Origin: Candidatus Poribacteria bacterium | GTDB taxonomy: Bacteria; Poribacteria; WGA-4E; WGA-3G | NCBI GenBank assembly: GCA_022828145.1 | Contig: JAJEJA010000047.1 | Span: 43,292 to 107,291 of the forward strand | Reading direction: 5' to 3' | DNA length: 64,000 bases | Part shown: positions 20,304 to 31,400 of the stretch, one piece after another | Layout of the letters: every line of letters begins with the position of its first letter | How positions within the stretch are numbered: position 1 is the first letter of the stretch | Translations under genes and position numbers: made by a program | Notes under the pieces: generated by a model | What the model saw: only the letters and a program-made list of their open reading frames with translations | The model's database searches: none | Told to the model about the DNA's origin: nothing

Positions 20304-21977
20304 ATGAGAATCTTCTTGGCACTCCTTACAATACTTGTAGTGGTTTCTTATTTCTATTCCCCTAATTCGGTTGCACAGGAAGTGCCTGATGCCACTTTCA
20401 AAGGCCATGCAGATCTTATATATAGTATCACTTTCAGTCCTGACGGTGATTTACTTGCAAGTAAGAGTAGGGATGGTTCTCTGAAAATTTGGGATGTTCA
20501 TAACGAACAACTTATGCATACAATAAACACAAGCCGACGGGGTGCCATTGCATTTAGTCCTGACAGCAGTATCCTTGCGAGTGCTGAAGGGACAGATAAA
20601 GTTGTAAATCTGTGGAATCCAAATACTGGTGACCTATTGAGAACGTTTGAAGAACACTTAGCCGATGTTTCCAGCGTTGCGTTCAGTCCTGACGGTGATA
20701 TCCTAGCAAGTGGAAGCGCAGATGGTTGGGTACGGCTTTGGAACCCACATACAGGAGAACTCTTAAAAACGCATCGGTCTATAGAAGATGTCTCAATAGT
20801 TTTTAGAAATGATGGAAGCATCATGACTTACGATGTAAATAATCCTCCTTTTCCTAACAGTCCTATAATAAGCGTGTGGGAACTGGAAACAACAGAACTT
20901 CTATACACGGTTGAACCAGACGTAGATGAAGTTTTTGGCGTCACCTTCAGTCCTGATCGTGGAATCTTGGCGAGTGCAGGTTGGGGTGGTGTTGACTTGT
21001 GGGATGCCAATACTGGTGAACTGATAAGACCTTTGCCTATAAGACGACAGGTTTTCTTTCGTACGACTTTTAGTCCGGATGGACGTATCTTGGCAGGCTC
21101 AAGGGACTTCGGGGTTATTGAGATATGGGACACAGAAACAGGATCACACTTGAGAAGTATCAGTGCACACAAGCCCGAGGCTTATGCCATTGCCTTTAGT
21201 CCGGATGGACAAATACTCGCAACCACTGGTGCAAATGACTATCTAATCCGACTTTGGCGAATTACACCCCCTGATGAAGTGGAAGCACCAGAACCTCCAG
21301 ATTTTTTGAAGGATAAGAACCTGCAAACATGGATTGAGGACTTTGATGAAGGACACCTTAAGTCATGGACAAAACGCGAACTCCAGCGTGAAAGAGTTAC
21401 ATGGAAGACAAAAAATGGTCAGTTGCATGTGCGAACAGTGGCGTGGTGTAATCAACGATTGAATCTCGGAGATCAACTGGCGCAAAAGACCAATTATACC
21501 TTCAGATTCACAGCCTTTCCGATAGACGCCGAACAGTTAAGTGTCAAACTTAGCATTCATTCCACACGTAATGCTAACGTCGGTATCTTTATGGGTAAGA
21601 ATCCCCATGATGATCTTGTACATCCTTTAGATAATGCATATCAATTCGCTAACCATCGGTTAGGTGACCCAGAAGTATTTCGCGGAACTGCACCTCCAGA
21701 GATAGGGATTAACTTAGACGAAATAGAGGTAATATTTGATCGTGGACATTTTTATGTTTATTCACAAGATGAATACATCACTGATTTTGATTCGCGGACA
21801 CTCAATAGTATTGACCTTGTCGGTATTGTTGTATTTCCGCAGAAATGCTCAAGTATTGCCGAAGCAACTGTGGATAATTTTGAAATATCGGGTCTATCTA
21901 TTCTGGACGGGGGAAATTTAGATGTTCACCCCAAAAACAGAGTCACTGTACTATGGGGTAATCTTAAGCAACATTAG
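20304..21977 (+). CDS. secreted WD40-repeat protein with C-terminal WGxLKQ tag
   Basis: Signal peptide; repeated SITFSPDGDLLASKSRDGSLKIWD-type units; ends VTVLWGNLKQH. Confidence 0.88.
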   Translation: MRIFLALLTILVVVSYFYSPNSVAQEVPDATFKGHADLIYSITFSPDGDLLASKSRDGSLKIWDVHNEQLMHTINTSRRGAIAFSPDSSILASAEGTDKVVNLWNPNTGDLLRTFEEHLADVSSVAFSPDGDILASGSADGWVRLWNPHTGELLKTHRSIEDVSIVFRNDGSIMTYDVNNPPFPNSPIISVWELETTELLYTVEPDVDEVFGVTFSPDRGILASAGWGGVDLWDANTGELIRPLPIRRQVFFRTTFSPDGRILAGSRDFGVIEIWDTETGSHLRSISAHKPEAYAIAFSPDGQILATTGANDYLIRLWRITPPDEVEAPEPPDFLKDKNLQTWIEDFDEGHLKSWTKRELQRERVTWKTKNGQLHVRTVAWCNQRLNLGDQLAQKTNYTFRFTAFPIDAEQLSVKLSIHSTRNANVGIFMGKNPHDDLVHPLDNAYQFANHRLGDPEVFRGTAPPEIGINLDEIEVIFDRGHFYVYSQDEYITDFDSRTLNSIDLVGIVVFPQKCSSIAEATVDNFEISGLSILDGGNLDVHPKNRVTVLWGNLKQH

Positions 21978-22039
21978 ATGCATTATATTTTGACATTACG
22001 GCACAACAAGGCAGAACCAAATGCAATCGGAGTAAACCA

Positions 22040-22762
22040 ATGAACCCATTCTGTCGATTAACTCTATTTCTCTGTTTAATACTATTCGTTTATATTGTAG
22101 ATGCTGATGGAGGGGTATGGGTTGAGGATTTTAATGATGCCTCTTTCAAATCATGGATTAAGCATGATAGGGACAACAGATCTACATGGATGCCCAAGGA
22201 TGGACACTTAGATGTCTGGGCTCAACCACCACCCCCGCCAGGAGTATACGATAAATACGCGCTTGAGTTTGTTGGATTTCAGTTTGACACTGAAACACTT
22301 GATGTCCAACTCAAGATTATTGAAGCGCATTACGCAAGTGTGGGGATCCTTATTGGACAGTATGATGGGATTGGTTCTATATACGGCAAAACGATAGCGT
22401 TTCTTCACAGATCTACAGTAGGAGGGGTAATTTTCAAACCTCATGGATTTGATTTAAGTTTAGAACGAAAAGCAGATGTTCCAATTCCTGCTCCTCTTAA
22501 GGCAATAGAAATATCATTCAACAAAGGTGATATTGAGGTCTTGACCAAACGGAAATACATTGCAACTTACCGTGTGCCACAACTCAAGACAGTTAATTTT
22601 GTTGGGATAGCCTCTATAGTCGGTTTAGGTCGTGGTGTGATTGCACATTTTGTCTTGGATGACTTTGTAGTATCGGGTCCTACTATTCCTACCCACGGAA
22701 CGTTAAATGTGCGGGCGAAAGATAAGGCTGCTGTCGTATGGGGAGAGTTGAAACAACGGTAA
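22040..22762 (+). CDS. secreted protein related to C-terminal domain of upstream WD40 gene, with WGxLKQ tag
   Basis: Signal peptide; WVEDFNDASFKSWIKHDRDNRSTW parallels WIEDFDEGHLKSWTKRELQRERVTW in the upstream gene. Confidence 0.75.
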   Translation: MNPFCRLTLFLCLILFVYIVDADGGVWVEDFNDASFKSWIKHDRDNRSTWMPKDGHLDVWAQPPPPPGVYDKYALEFVGFQFDTETLDVQLKIIEAHYASVGILIGQYDGIGSIYGKTIAFLHRSTVGGVIFKPHGFDLSLERKADVPIPAPLKAIEISFNKGDIEVLTKRKYIATYRVPQLKTVNFVGIASIVGLGRGVIAHFVLDDFVVSGPTIPTHGTLNVRAKDKAAVVWGELKQR

Positions 22763-23011
22763 TACAGTTTTGTTTTTTCTCATAATTTAAATAACATACA
22801 TCTTGATTGTACTTCTTTCTGCAACCCCATGCATCCTTGATTGGGAGTATTGGTAGCACAATCAAGGATGAATGTGCTACAGAAGAATAAAACCCAAGTC
22901 TATCTGGAAGTTTTATTACGCAGAATAACGCAATGCGTATATGCCACTTGAGAACATCCCTAAATTGATGCCTATTGTCTCGGTTAGGAAACCGTACCAT
23001 ACGAGATCGCG

Positions 23012-24697
23012 TTAAATTGGTATAATCCTTTCTTTAGCAATATCTATATTTTCAACTAATTTATCCCAAATCTGTTCAGCATTTAGTTTGTTTTGGAAAT
23101 CAAAGAATTCTTTTATTCCCTGCTTTAGTTTTTCGCCTTTACGGTAGATTTTAGATTCTTCCAACTTCTTTCCTGTAGGAGACAATATTTTTATACCTTT
23201 TTCATTCCGCTCAAGTAAACCAAGTTCCTCAAAAATAGCACAACCTGCTTCAAATTTTAGTTTTTCCACATCCATTTTCTCATAGATGTTTGCCTTAACG
23301 ATCCTTCCGTTCATTTTATCAATAGTGCTCCTTAAACCCATATAGATCTTTTCTAACGGCTTTCTATCAGGATATAGGCTATATAACAATTTGAGATCTT
23401 GTTCGCTATCATAAAGTAGATGCAAAAATGTATTATGGCATGAGGTAAAAGCAGGATTACACTGTTCATACAACATTTCTAATCCTGGAACCAGATGGCA
23501 AAACACAAAATGTTCAATACAATGCTCAGTTGTCAACGTAGAAAGGATTTCATTTGAAACAATAGCAATTAATTCTCCTTTGTCAAGTTTCAGAATTAGT
23601 TTCTTCTCTTCCGCTTTAGTTGTAGAATCACTATGTTTGCCAATCATCTTTTTTTGATCAGGTTTCACAAGATTATAGAATTGATTGATTTTTTGTTCAT
23701 CTTGAACATAGATTAGAGTCGGTTTCTTTAGTTCAAGTAGATTTAAAATGTAATTCTTCTTGTCTGTTTTTCTTTGGTCAAGGATGCGGACAGTAGATTC
23801 AGTGTTAATAGGCGGGAACATTTGTTTGTCAACAAATGCTACAGTATTTAACAGATTGTTCGTTGATGCAAAACTGTCTTCGGTAGTCTTTTTTATTAAT
23901 TTTAGTTCTGTAAGTTCGCCTTCTAATTTCTCAATACGTTTCTCGTAATCTATGTTCTGGTTTTCTATTATTTTAGATTGCTGATCTATCTCAGAAACGC
24001 GCTCCTCAAGACTATTCTTTTCTTTTTTTACTTTCTTAAGTTCTTTCTCACATTGTTTTTTTTCATCTTCTACATTTTTTAATTTTTCTATTTCTATTTT
24101 GGCTTCTGATTGCTGTTTTTCCAATTTCTCTATTTGTCTATTAGCATCTGCAAGGTCTTTCCTATTTTTACTGTTGTCCTTTTCTGCTGCTTGTAGTTTT
24201 TCAGAAATCTCAGATATCTGGTTCTCCATGTTATCTGAGATAAGTTGATCCCGTATAGATTCTACTTCCTCCTGCTTGTCAGACCTATTGATATTTTTTA
24301 ATAATTCGGCAATGATATTCAGATGTGTGCGGGTGAGCTCTGGATCTAAGTCAGACCCTCTATGTTCACACTTATTTCGTCCTTCTCTTATTAACCATAA
24401 CCTGCTTTGGTCAACTAATTTTTCATTAAAGTTTTGTTCAAAGCTATCATTCCAATGTCTCTTGATAATCTGAGGAATGAAATTGAAGTCAATTGCAAGT
24501 TTAACATCTTCATGTTCCTCTAACATCTTATCAAACTCGTACATCTGATTGTTCAACAACGCTTCTTCAATTAAATCCTCAACTGTTTTGCCTTTTACTT
24601 TTTGGAGATGGTGTTTAATAAACCCGCGCATGACATCTAAATAAATATTATTAGCATCTCTGAGTGCATTTTGATTAGGATAATCATTTGTGCTCAT
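23012..24697 (-). CDS. Swt1-like HEPN domain protein with long coiled coil and uncharacterised C-terminal region
   Basis: IREGRNKCEHRG (R-x4-H); heptad-rich region; C-terminal region weakly reminiscent of RecJ C-terminal domains. Confidence 0.65.
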   Translation of the reverse strand: MSTNDYPNQNALRDANNIYLDVMRGFIKHHLQKVKGKTVEDLIEEALLNNQMYEFDKMLEEHEDVKLAIDFNFIPQIIKRHWNDSFEQNFNEKLVDQSRLWLIREGRNKCEHRGSDLDPELTRTHLNIIAELLKNINRSDKQEEVESIRDQLISDNMENQISEISEKLQAAEKDNSKNRKDLADANRQIEKLEKQQSEAKIEIEKLKNVEDEKKQCEKELKKVKKEKNSLEERVSEIDQQSKIIENQNIDYEKRIEKLEGELTELKLIKKTTEDSFASTNNLLNTVAFVDKQMFPPINTESTVRILDQRKTDKKNYILNLLELKKPTLIYVQDEQKINQFYNLVKPDQKKMIGKHSDSTTKAEEKKLILKLDKGELIAIVSNEILSTLTTEHCIEHFVFCHLVPGLEMLYEQCNPAFTSCHNTFLHLLYDSEQDLKLLYSLYPDRKPLEKIYMGLRSTIDKMNGRIVKANIYEKMDVEKLKFEAGCAIFEELGLLERNEKGIKILSPTGKKLEESKIYRKGEKLKQGIKEFFDFQNKLNAEQIWDKLVENIDIAKERIIPI

Positions 24698-24782
24698 ATT
24701 ACTCCTCCAGATAGGATTATTTAACGCCTTATGTCAGTTAACAATCTATTTTCTTTGTATTTACATTCAATTGCCTTTACAC

Positions 24783-24864
24783 TATAAACATATCGTCCCT
24801 ACGGGACTGAAGAAATGGTGGTCAATCCTATTCTATAAACATATCGTCCCTACGGGACTGAAGA
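24783..24864. repeat. Two direct copies of tataaacatatcgtccctacgggactgaaga
   Basis: Identical about 31-bp palindrome-containing units, 49 bp apart; further copies at 28330 and 44250-44550. Confidence 0.9.
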
Positions 24865-24934
24865 ATTCATGAATAGATGTTAATGACTTACACCACATCT
24901 TCTTTTTTCGTTATTTGGTTTCCTTGTGCTGTGC

Positions 24935-26095
24935 CTATTTCTTACTCAGAACATATACCTGGATATGTTCCCACTTCCGTTTAGACCGATGTGTCGCTAC
25001 ACGTCTCTTGATGATATTTGAACAGGTAAAACCCGATTCGGTTATGATGGTTTCAAGGTTGGATATTGCTTTAGGACCGGAAGCATCCGCATAACCTAAT
25101 AGTAGCGTTCCATCAGGTTTTAGGTAGTTCGGTACTTGCTCAAAAAAACGTCTCAACGTTTGCTGTTTTTCGTCATGGATCGCTAATTCGGATCTGTTTC
25201 GGACGCGCGCAACAACCCACGGTGCATTAAAGATTACGACATCAAATTGCTTGGATGTAAACGGTTCAAACAGGTCACCTGCAGGCATCACATGGATATT
25301 ATCTGCCTCCCGATTCTTAGAAAGTGGGAGCAGATGTTGCATGTTTATTCTCGTTGTTGCTATCGCTTCGGGTAGAATGTCCGAGGCATATATTACTGCA
25401 TTTTCTTCAAATTCCTGATGTGCCAGGAACGTCAAACACCCGCTGCCACAACCGACATCTGCAATGATAGGTCTGTCCGGTAGGTCAACGTTTTCCAAAC
25501 TTTGCATCGCCTCTTGAAAACACGTTACTGTTTCTTGGGAACGGGGTGCTAAGACATTTTTTGATGCGACAAGCGATACACCCAAGGCATCAATAGGGTA
25601 GGTTTCTTCAAGCGCGCTTTGGATACTTTGAACAGTAACAACCGGCACCAGAAAGGGACAATCTTCATTGGCGTTTGGGAATTCGCCTATCAATTCCAAC
25701 AGATAAGGCAACTCAGGCGTGGGTGAAACTTGTAGTGAACCGTCTTTGTCTGCCCAACACATCAACTTTGCTATTGCTGTTTCACGTTTCTGTTTAGGTG
25801 CGTTCCGTTGATGTCTTGCCTTACCTTTTGCCTGACCTTTCCTGCCATATTCGGAACCTGGCGTTGACAGTTCTCGTCTGTGTCGGTTGACATAATCCAT
25901 TACATTGATAATCTGTTCCCATTCACCTTCTACAATAGCCACACCACCGCGCTGAATATGTGTAAAGATACGGCTCAACTGTTCCAACTCTTGATGGGTG
26001 AATAACTTTACACTGCCTCGTGCAAAGATAGCTTCTCGACATTCTTCAGGGATATAGAGTTCACCGATAGGATTGACTGAATAGAATACGTCCAT
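24935..26095 (-). CDS. SAM-dependent methyltransferase (PrmC/HemK-like fold)
   Basis: IIADVGCGSGCLTFLA; VVIFNAPWVVARVRN. Confidence 0.8.
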   Translation of the reverse strand: MDVFYSVNPIGELYIPEECREAIFARGSVKLFTHQELEQLSRIFTHIQRGGVAIVEGEWEQIINVMDYVNRHRRELSTPGSEYGRKGQAKGKARHQRNAPKQKRETAIAKLMCWADKDGSLQVSPTPELPYLLELIGEFPNANEDCPFLVPVVTVQSIQSALEETYPIDALGVSLVASKNVLAPRSQETVTCFQEAMQSLENVDLPDRPIIADVGCGSGCLTFLAHQEFEENAVIYASDILPEAIATTRINMQHLLPLSKNREADNIHVMPAGDLFEPFTSKQFDVVIFNAPWVVARVRNRSELAIHDEKQQTLRRFFEQVPNYLKPDGTLLLGYADASGPKAISNLETIITESGFTCSNIIKRRVATHRSKRKWEHIQVYVLSKK

Positions 26096-26110
26096 CTTGG
26101 GTTTGTTGAT

Positions 26111-27160
26111 TTAGTGGATTGGGACAATTTCGCCTGTCTTGACAGATTCTGCTTCTTTATAGCAAAGCAGCAGTGCATCTCTTGCCCCGACTCCTGACAA
26201 CGCTGTCGGTTCACTGTTGCTATCAATTGCATCAACGGCATACTGTATCTCGGCAGTGAACGCATCAATAGGGTCAACTTCACCTAAATCAACCTGTTCA
26301 ACCGTTCCATCCTCAGTAAGAAGTGTTAACGGCATTGCGGTAGAGGGTTCACCTGCGAGTGTAGAGAAATCGAAGAGGAGTGTTGCTTTTTCAAGATAGA
26401 GTTCGAAACCGTGTGAAAAGGCTCTGCCTTTTTGTGAGATTGCACCGGATGAACAACTCACTGACAGGTCTTTATCGTTATAGATATACTGCGTTGTCAG
26501 ATAATCGATGAAATTGCCAGTAACAAGTTTTCCTTGAGAAAAGACTGCATCTGGCACACCGCAGAGTAGTTGAATAAAATGTGTATCGTGAATATGTAGG
26601 TCGATACCTGGACCACCGCTTTTTTCAATATCAGCAATATCTCGTGACCAGCTCGGTTTTGAAATGACCCGTTTAAAATGTCCACCGAGAAGTGCACCAT
26701 AATCTCCAGATTCAACAATCTGTTTCGCGTAAGCATATTCTGCAAAGAAGGGTAGCACATGTGCTACCATAAACTCTTTATCTGTCTTCTCAGAAAGTGT
26801 TACTATCTCGTTTGCGTCGTCAATGTCAATAGAGATCGGTTTTTCAACAAGGGTATGTTTCCCCGCTTTGAGCGACGCAATACTCACAGATTTGTGAAGG
26901 TGTGTTGGCAAACAAATATCAACAAGGTCAATCTCTTCATCTGCGAGCAATTCGTCAATATCACTGTATTTTCGGATGTTAGATAGGTCTTCTATGCCGC
27001 CACGAGGTCCGAAGTTGCCTTGTATACCTGTCCAATCTCCATCAAGTTTTTTCTGGTCTCGGGTGCATATAGCGACGACTTCCGCGCCGGTGCCTCGGTT
27101 GATCCCGTAGTAGTGGATCATTCCCATAAATCCGATACCAACAATTCCGATTTTTACCAT
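26111..27160 (-). CDS. Gfo/Idh/MocA family oxidoreductase
   Basis: KIGIVGIGFMGMIHYYGI; KAGKHTLVEKPISID. Confidence 0.93.
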   Translation of the reverse strand: MVKIGIVGIGFMGMIHYYGINRGTGAEVVAICTRDQKKLDGDWTGIQGNFGPRGGIEDLSNIRKYSDIDELLADEEIDLVDICLPTHLHKSVSIASLKAGKHTLVEKPISIDIDDANEIVTLSEKTDKEFMVAHVLPFFAEYAYAKQIVESGDYGALLGGHFKRVISKPSWSRDIADIEKSGGPGIDLHIHDTHFIQLLCGVPDAVFSQGKLVTGNFIDYLTTQYIYNDKDLSVSCSSGAISQKGRAFSHGFELYLEKATLLFDFSTLAGEPSTAMPLTLLTEDGTVEQVDLGEVDPIDAFTAEIQYAVDAIDSNSEPTALSGVGARDALLLCYKEAESVKTGEIVPIH

Positions 27161-27183
27161 TCTTTATTCCTTGTTGATTTTTG

Positions 27184-27286
27184 AAGAACGGCACTCGGAG
27201 AGTGCCTACTACTATTGAAGAGACGGCACTCGGAGAGTGCCTGCTACTATTATAGAGACGGCACTCGGAGAGTGCCTACTACTATT
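27184..27286. repeat. Three tandem copies of gacggcactcggagagtgcctactactatt palindrome
   Basis: About 36-bp units; single copies at 1070, 4181, 19119, 19830 and 41860. Confidence 0.95.
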
Positions 27287-27294
27287 AAAAAAGG

Positions 27295-28083
27295 TTAATT
27301 GGCAAGTGTTCTGTGCTTAATATTTGCCCAAGTTGTTGAGACTTTACCTTTTGGTGTAACAGAAAGGATGTCTCCTGCCATAGCTGCTTGGACTTCACTT
27401 TTGCTGAGTGCGCGACTCCATATTGCAGCTTCGTCAATCATACCGTTCTCAAACGTGTAATTTGGTCTATCTTTGGAACAACCGATCCGGAGTGGTGAGT
27501 CGTTAGTACCCGTAAAGTTGACTTTTTCTACGTGTTCAGCTGCGAGTTCACCGTCAACGTAAACTATCCAGTTTTCACCGTCGTAAGTGCCAACGACATG
27601 ATGCCAGGTTTTCTCTTTAAGCGTATGCGGTTGACTCAGTCTGGGACGAGCTGCACCTGTACCCAAGAACATATTAAAATTTCGTCCGTCATCAAAAGCA
27701 CCTATTCCATAGGAGGTATGTTCTCCTCCGTTGTGGCAATTCTTATCAAACCATTGTGCATCGTTATTCCATGCATCCTGATATATCCAAGCGGCCATCG
27801 TAATCTCTCCGCTGATTTTCAGTTTTTCGTCGGACGGAACATTAACGCAATCAGCACCTTCAGCAGTGATTTTGATGGCATTACCATATTTACCTTTAAC
27901 GATTTCTGTGTTGGCAACGATGTCTGCATCAAGACCGTTGCCAGAACTATCCTTAATGGTCTTACCGCTAACATCGTCAAACGTGAAGTAAATTACCAAA
28001 CCATCATTAAGTTCTGCAGTGAGTGTACCAGCAGTGAATAACATCAATATAGTTAAGAGTGAGAATGTCATTGCGCGTAACAT
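27295..28083 (-). CDS. secreted LamG-domain (concanavalin-like) protein with C-terminal tag variant
   Basis: DGLVIYFTFDDVSGKTIKDSSGNGLDADI, LRIGCSKDRPNYTFENGMIDEAAIWSRALSKSEV; ends SVTPKGKVSTTWANIKHRTLAN; start moved to ATG with strong RBS. Confidence 0.87.
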   Translation of the reverse strand: MLRAMTFSLLTILMLFTAGTLTAELNDGLVIYFTFDDVSGKTIKDSSGNGLDADIVANTEIVKGKYGNAIKITAEGADCVNVPSDEKLKISGEITMAAWIYQDAWNNDAQWFDKNCHNGGEHTSYGIGAFDDGRNFNMFLGTGAARPRLSQPHTLKEKTWHHVVGTYDGENWIVYVDGELAAEHVEKVNFTGTNDSPLRIGCSKDRPNYTFENGMIDEAAIWSRALSKSEVQAAMAGDILSVTPKGKVSTTWANIKHRTLAN

Positions 28084-28449
28084 TGTAAATACCTCCTCCT
28101 GCAACATCTTGTGCGGAAGCAGTGAGTTTATTATAAAATAGATCACACCAATTTATTAGGTGTTTTTTATATTATGGCTTAACACTGTTTTTTAGTCAAG
28201 TCTTTTCTGATGGCGGGTGTGAAGTTAAGAAATTTTCAATGCCAGAAACCTTCTTCAGTCCCTACCAAATCAACGCCAAATGCGCGTTTGGCATTTGGCG
28301 GACTGAAGAGAGGTGGGGTACACATTTTTCTATAAACATATCGTCCCTACGGGACTGAAGAGGGGACAATCTCAATAATCATACTCCCTTAATTACCCGT
28401 TTAATAACTTAAACTTCATGAGAGTGCCTACTACTATGCAAAATATGAC

Positions 28450-31400
28450 TTACTGATTATCCTGTATCTCGTCAATTTTCAGATCAGGAATAGGTTTTCC
28501 ATCAGTGTCAGTAATGCGGAAGTAGAAACCCCAACTCAACTCTTCATTACAGATTTTGACAAGGACACTGTTTTTCCCAGCCTTGAGTGTAACCGGTATG
28601 GTTTCATTATCAGCTTGCGCCCAACGATACTCTGGGAATGCATATACCTCTTTGCCGTTGAGCCATACTTTGCTCTGGTCATCACTGCCGAAACGGAACT
28701 GTACCTCCCTTTCATCAGGTGACTCTATTGTTACCCATGCATAAGAGACGAGCCAATCCTTATTCCGACCGAAGTCAATAAAACCGTTGAAGTTTTCATC
28801 TGCTGATTTTTGCCATTTTACCTTACCTTCTTCACCATCGACAACACCATCATATTCCGCTGTTAAATCAATTTCTGTTGCGTCTTCTGTAATATAAGCG
28901 GTGTCATAACCGATTCCGCTGGTGTTATCAAAAGGTCCCAGCACTAACCACTGTTTTTCATGGATAATGCCGGTCTTTAACATCTCCTCCATAGCTTTGT
29001 CTTGCATGTCGTTTTTGCTGTAGTATTCAACCATACCGAGAACAGCAGTCAGATGGAATGTTGGTTCGGGGGGTGTGGCACTGAGCAATTCATCTTCGGA
29101 CTTGTATGTCAGGTCATCATACGGCATACCTTCATCGTCGGTTATTCGGAAATAGAAACCCCAGCCTTGTGTTGAATTGCATACTTTCACAAGGATAGTA
29201 TTTTCTCCCTGCTTAAGTTTTACGGGGAAGTTGTATCGGTCAATTATTTCAGCACTGGTTCTGTCGTGTTTATATTTCTGTTTTCCGTTGAACCATACTG
29301 TGCCTTGATCATCACTATCAAAGCGGATAGTAACGTCACGTTCATCAGGGGAAACAACGATTGCCCAAAAATATGCTGCACTGCCATCGGTGGGTTCCTG
29401 AATGTTATAATGCCCATCTAAAGACCTATATTCTGATTTTTTCCAACTGATGAGTCCATCTTTCCCGTAGTATTTTGCTGTCGGGTCAATCTGCGTTGTT
29501 TCCTCAGGAATAAACGCAGCTACATGTCCTCTGGAATCTATATTGTGAAAGGATTCAAGCACAAGCCATCGGTTTTCAGGAATAAATCCACCTTTCATGA
29601 CATAACTTTCTGCTGTTTCCGGCATGCCTTTGTCACTATAAAATTGTGCAACCCTCCGGTGTCCGTTTGCCCATTTGCTAAAGGCTGTTTTGGGAATTGT
29701 GTCAATAAGATTATCAAGAAATTGTCTGTACTGTTCATTATCTTTAAGCTTATCACCAGCATCAAAAACACCTTCCCAAACGTAATCAGTTGTAGATGGA
29801 GAGGTAATAGTGCTAAACGCATATCCGTAGAACTTGAGAGCGTCATCATATAGTGCGTTAGCAATACATGCGCGTCCAACTGTTGAAGGATAGTGATAAC
29901 TAACGTAGGAATAACCTTGGAGTGCGCGTTTTGCGAATTTTAATGCCACTTCCGGATAGAGTTCTTTGTCAAGGAGTTCAGTCGCAAAATTACGGTGAGT
30001 ATATGCGCTCGTTGTCCGGTTCATCTCTCTCTCACGAATTTGTATCCATTGATCGTAAGCAAGAGCTGATTTTTCAGAATCCTCTATTTTCTTATAGGTT
30101 TCTGCTAACATCTGATGTATAAAGGCGCGACTCTGCATAATCGGTTTGAATTCTTCAAGGATAGCGATGCGTTTTTCCTCCTGTCCCTTCTCATTATAGA
30201 GACCTGCAATAGCACGGACTGCTGATTCGTGATTGCTCTGTGAGAGCGGCGCGTCCAATGCTTGCCGGTAGAGTTGTTCAGCATCGGATACCCTGTCCGA
30301 TTTTATATAGGACTTTGCTAATAGGTCGTAATGACTGTATGTAGTCGGTTTAAGTTCAAGAGCCTTTTCGTAAGCAGCTGTTGATTTTTCTAAATTCTCA
30401 TTCTCTGTCGTCTCAAATATTGCACGTGTATACGTTTCAATTTTGGTGTCCCCGACCAACTTTCCATGATTATTGTTAGGTGAAGAATCGGTAATAACAC
30501 CTTCTGTTTCTTCATCAAATTTCCAATATCCGACCAAACCGGGTTCATCGCCGTTAAGTTGTCTGTTCATGTCTGCGCGAATCTGTTCTTTCTCGCGTGC
30601 AATGTTCCAGATACGCACCTCATCAATTTGTCCAACGAAAGTTTTTTGTGATTCTGGATCACTCCAATGCATCCAACCAAACCTGAACGGTAGTTTACTC
30701 TTATGTATACTTTCCGCGCCACGATAATTCCTTTTGCCGACCTCATTACCATCAATAAATAGTTTAATATAATCCTTCTTAACATCAATAGCAGCTGCAA
30801 TGTGATGCCATCTGTTAAGTTCAATGGTATTAGTTGGCGAAGAGATAGACACAAAGTCCTTACCTTGCGGTGCCGATGTAACTCTAATTTTTCCACCCTC
30901 TACTATTTGTAACAGGAAACTTCGTTTATGCGGGTCTTGACTTTGTTCATCAGTCTTTAATATAATCCGTGTGTATTCATTTGGGTAGCCAGTAGCGTTA
31001 ATCCAGGCAGACACCGTCATCTGTTCTGTGATGTTGTTTAGCGTTTCGCTATCGGCAATTGAGACGTAACTCCTATCTCCGGTCAGCGTCAGTGCGGTGT
31101 TTTCAAATACTTCACCTGTTTCGCGTCTTTCTATCGGCAATTTTGCATACATGTCGCCTAATTTCTTATGCCATTCCGCTTTATCAGGTTTGCGTGTTGT
31201 CAGTTGTTCATACTGAGCGATGGCTTCTTTAGGTTTTTCTGCCGATTCATAATTCTGTGCAAGTTTCAAACGGAGATTGGTATCATCAGGATTTTTCTCA
31301 ACTTTCGCGAGTTGTTCTGGGATCCATTTTTCAAAGAGTTTTCCCTCTTTAGCGAGCTTACGAATTTCGGATTGCACATTCATTCCGCTTCCACTTGGCA

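Noticed and set aside
24783-24864. Possible CRISPR repeats
   Set aside because: Only two units here, repeats contain an internal dyad and are dispersed elsewhere singly; no cas genes seen.
29524-29853. Multiple ORFs over 60 aa on the plus strand inside 28450-38661
   Set aside because: All antisense to the TPR megagene, no recognisable domains or consistent RBS.
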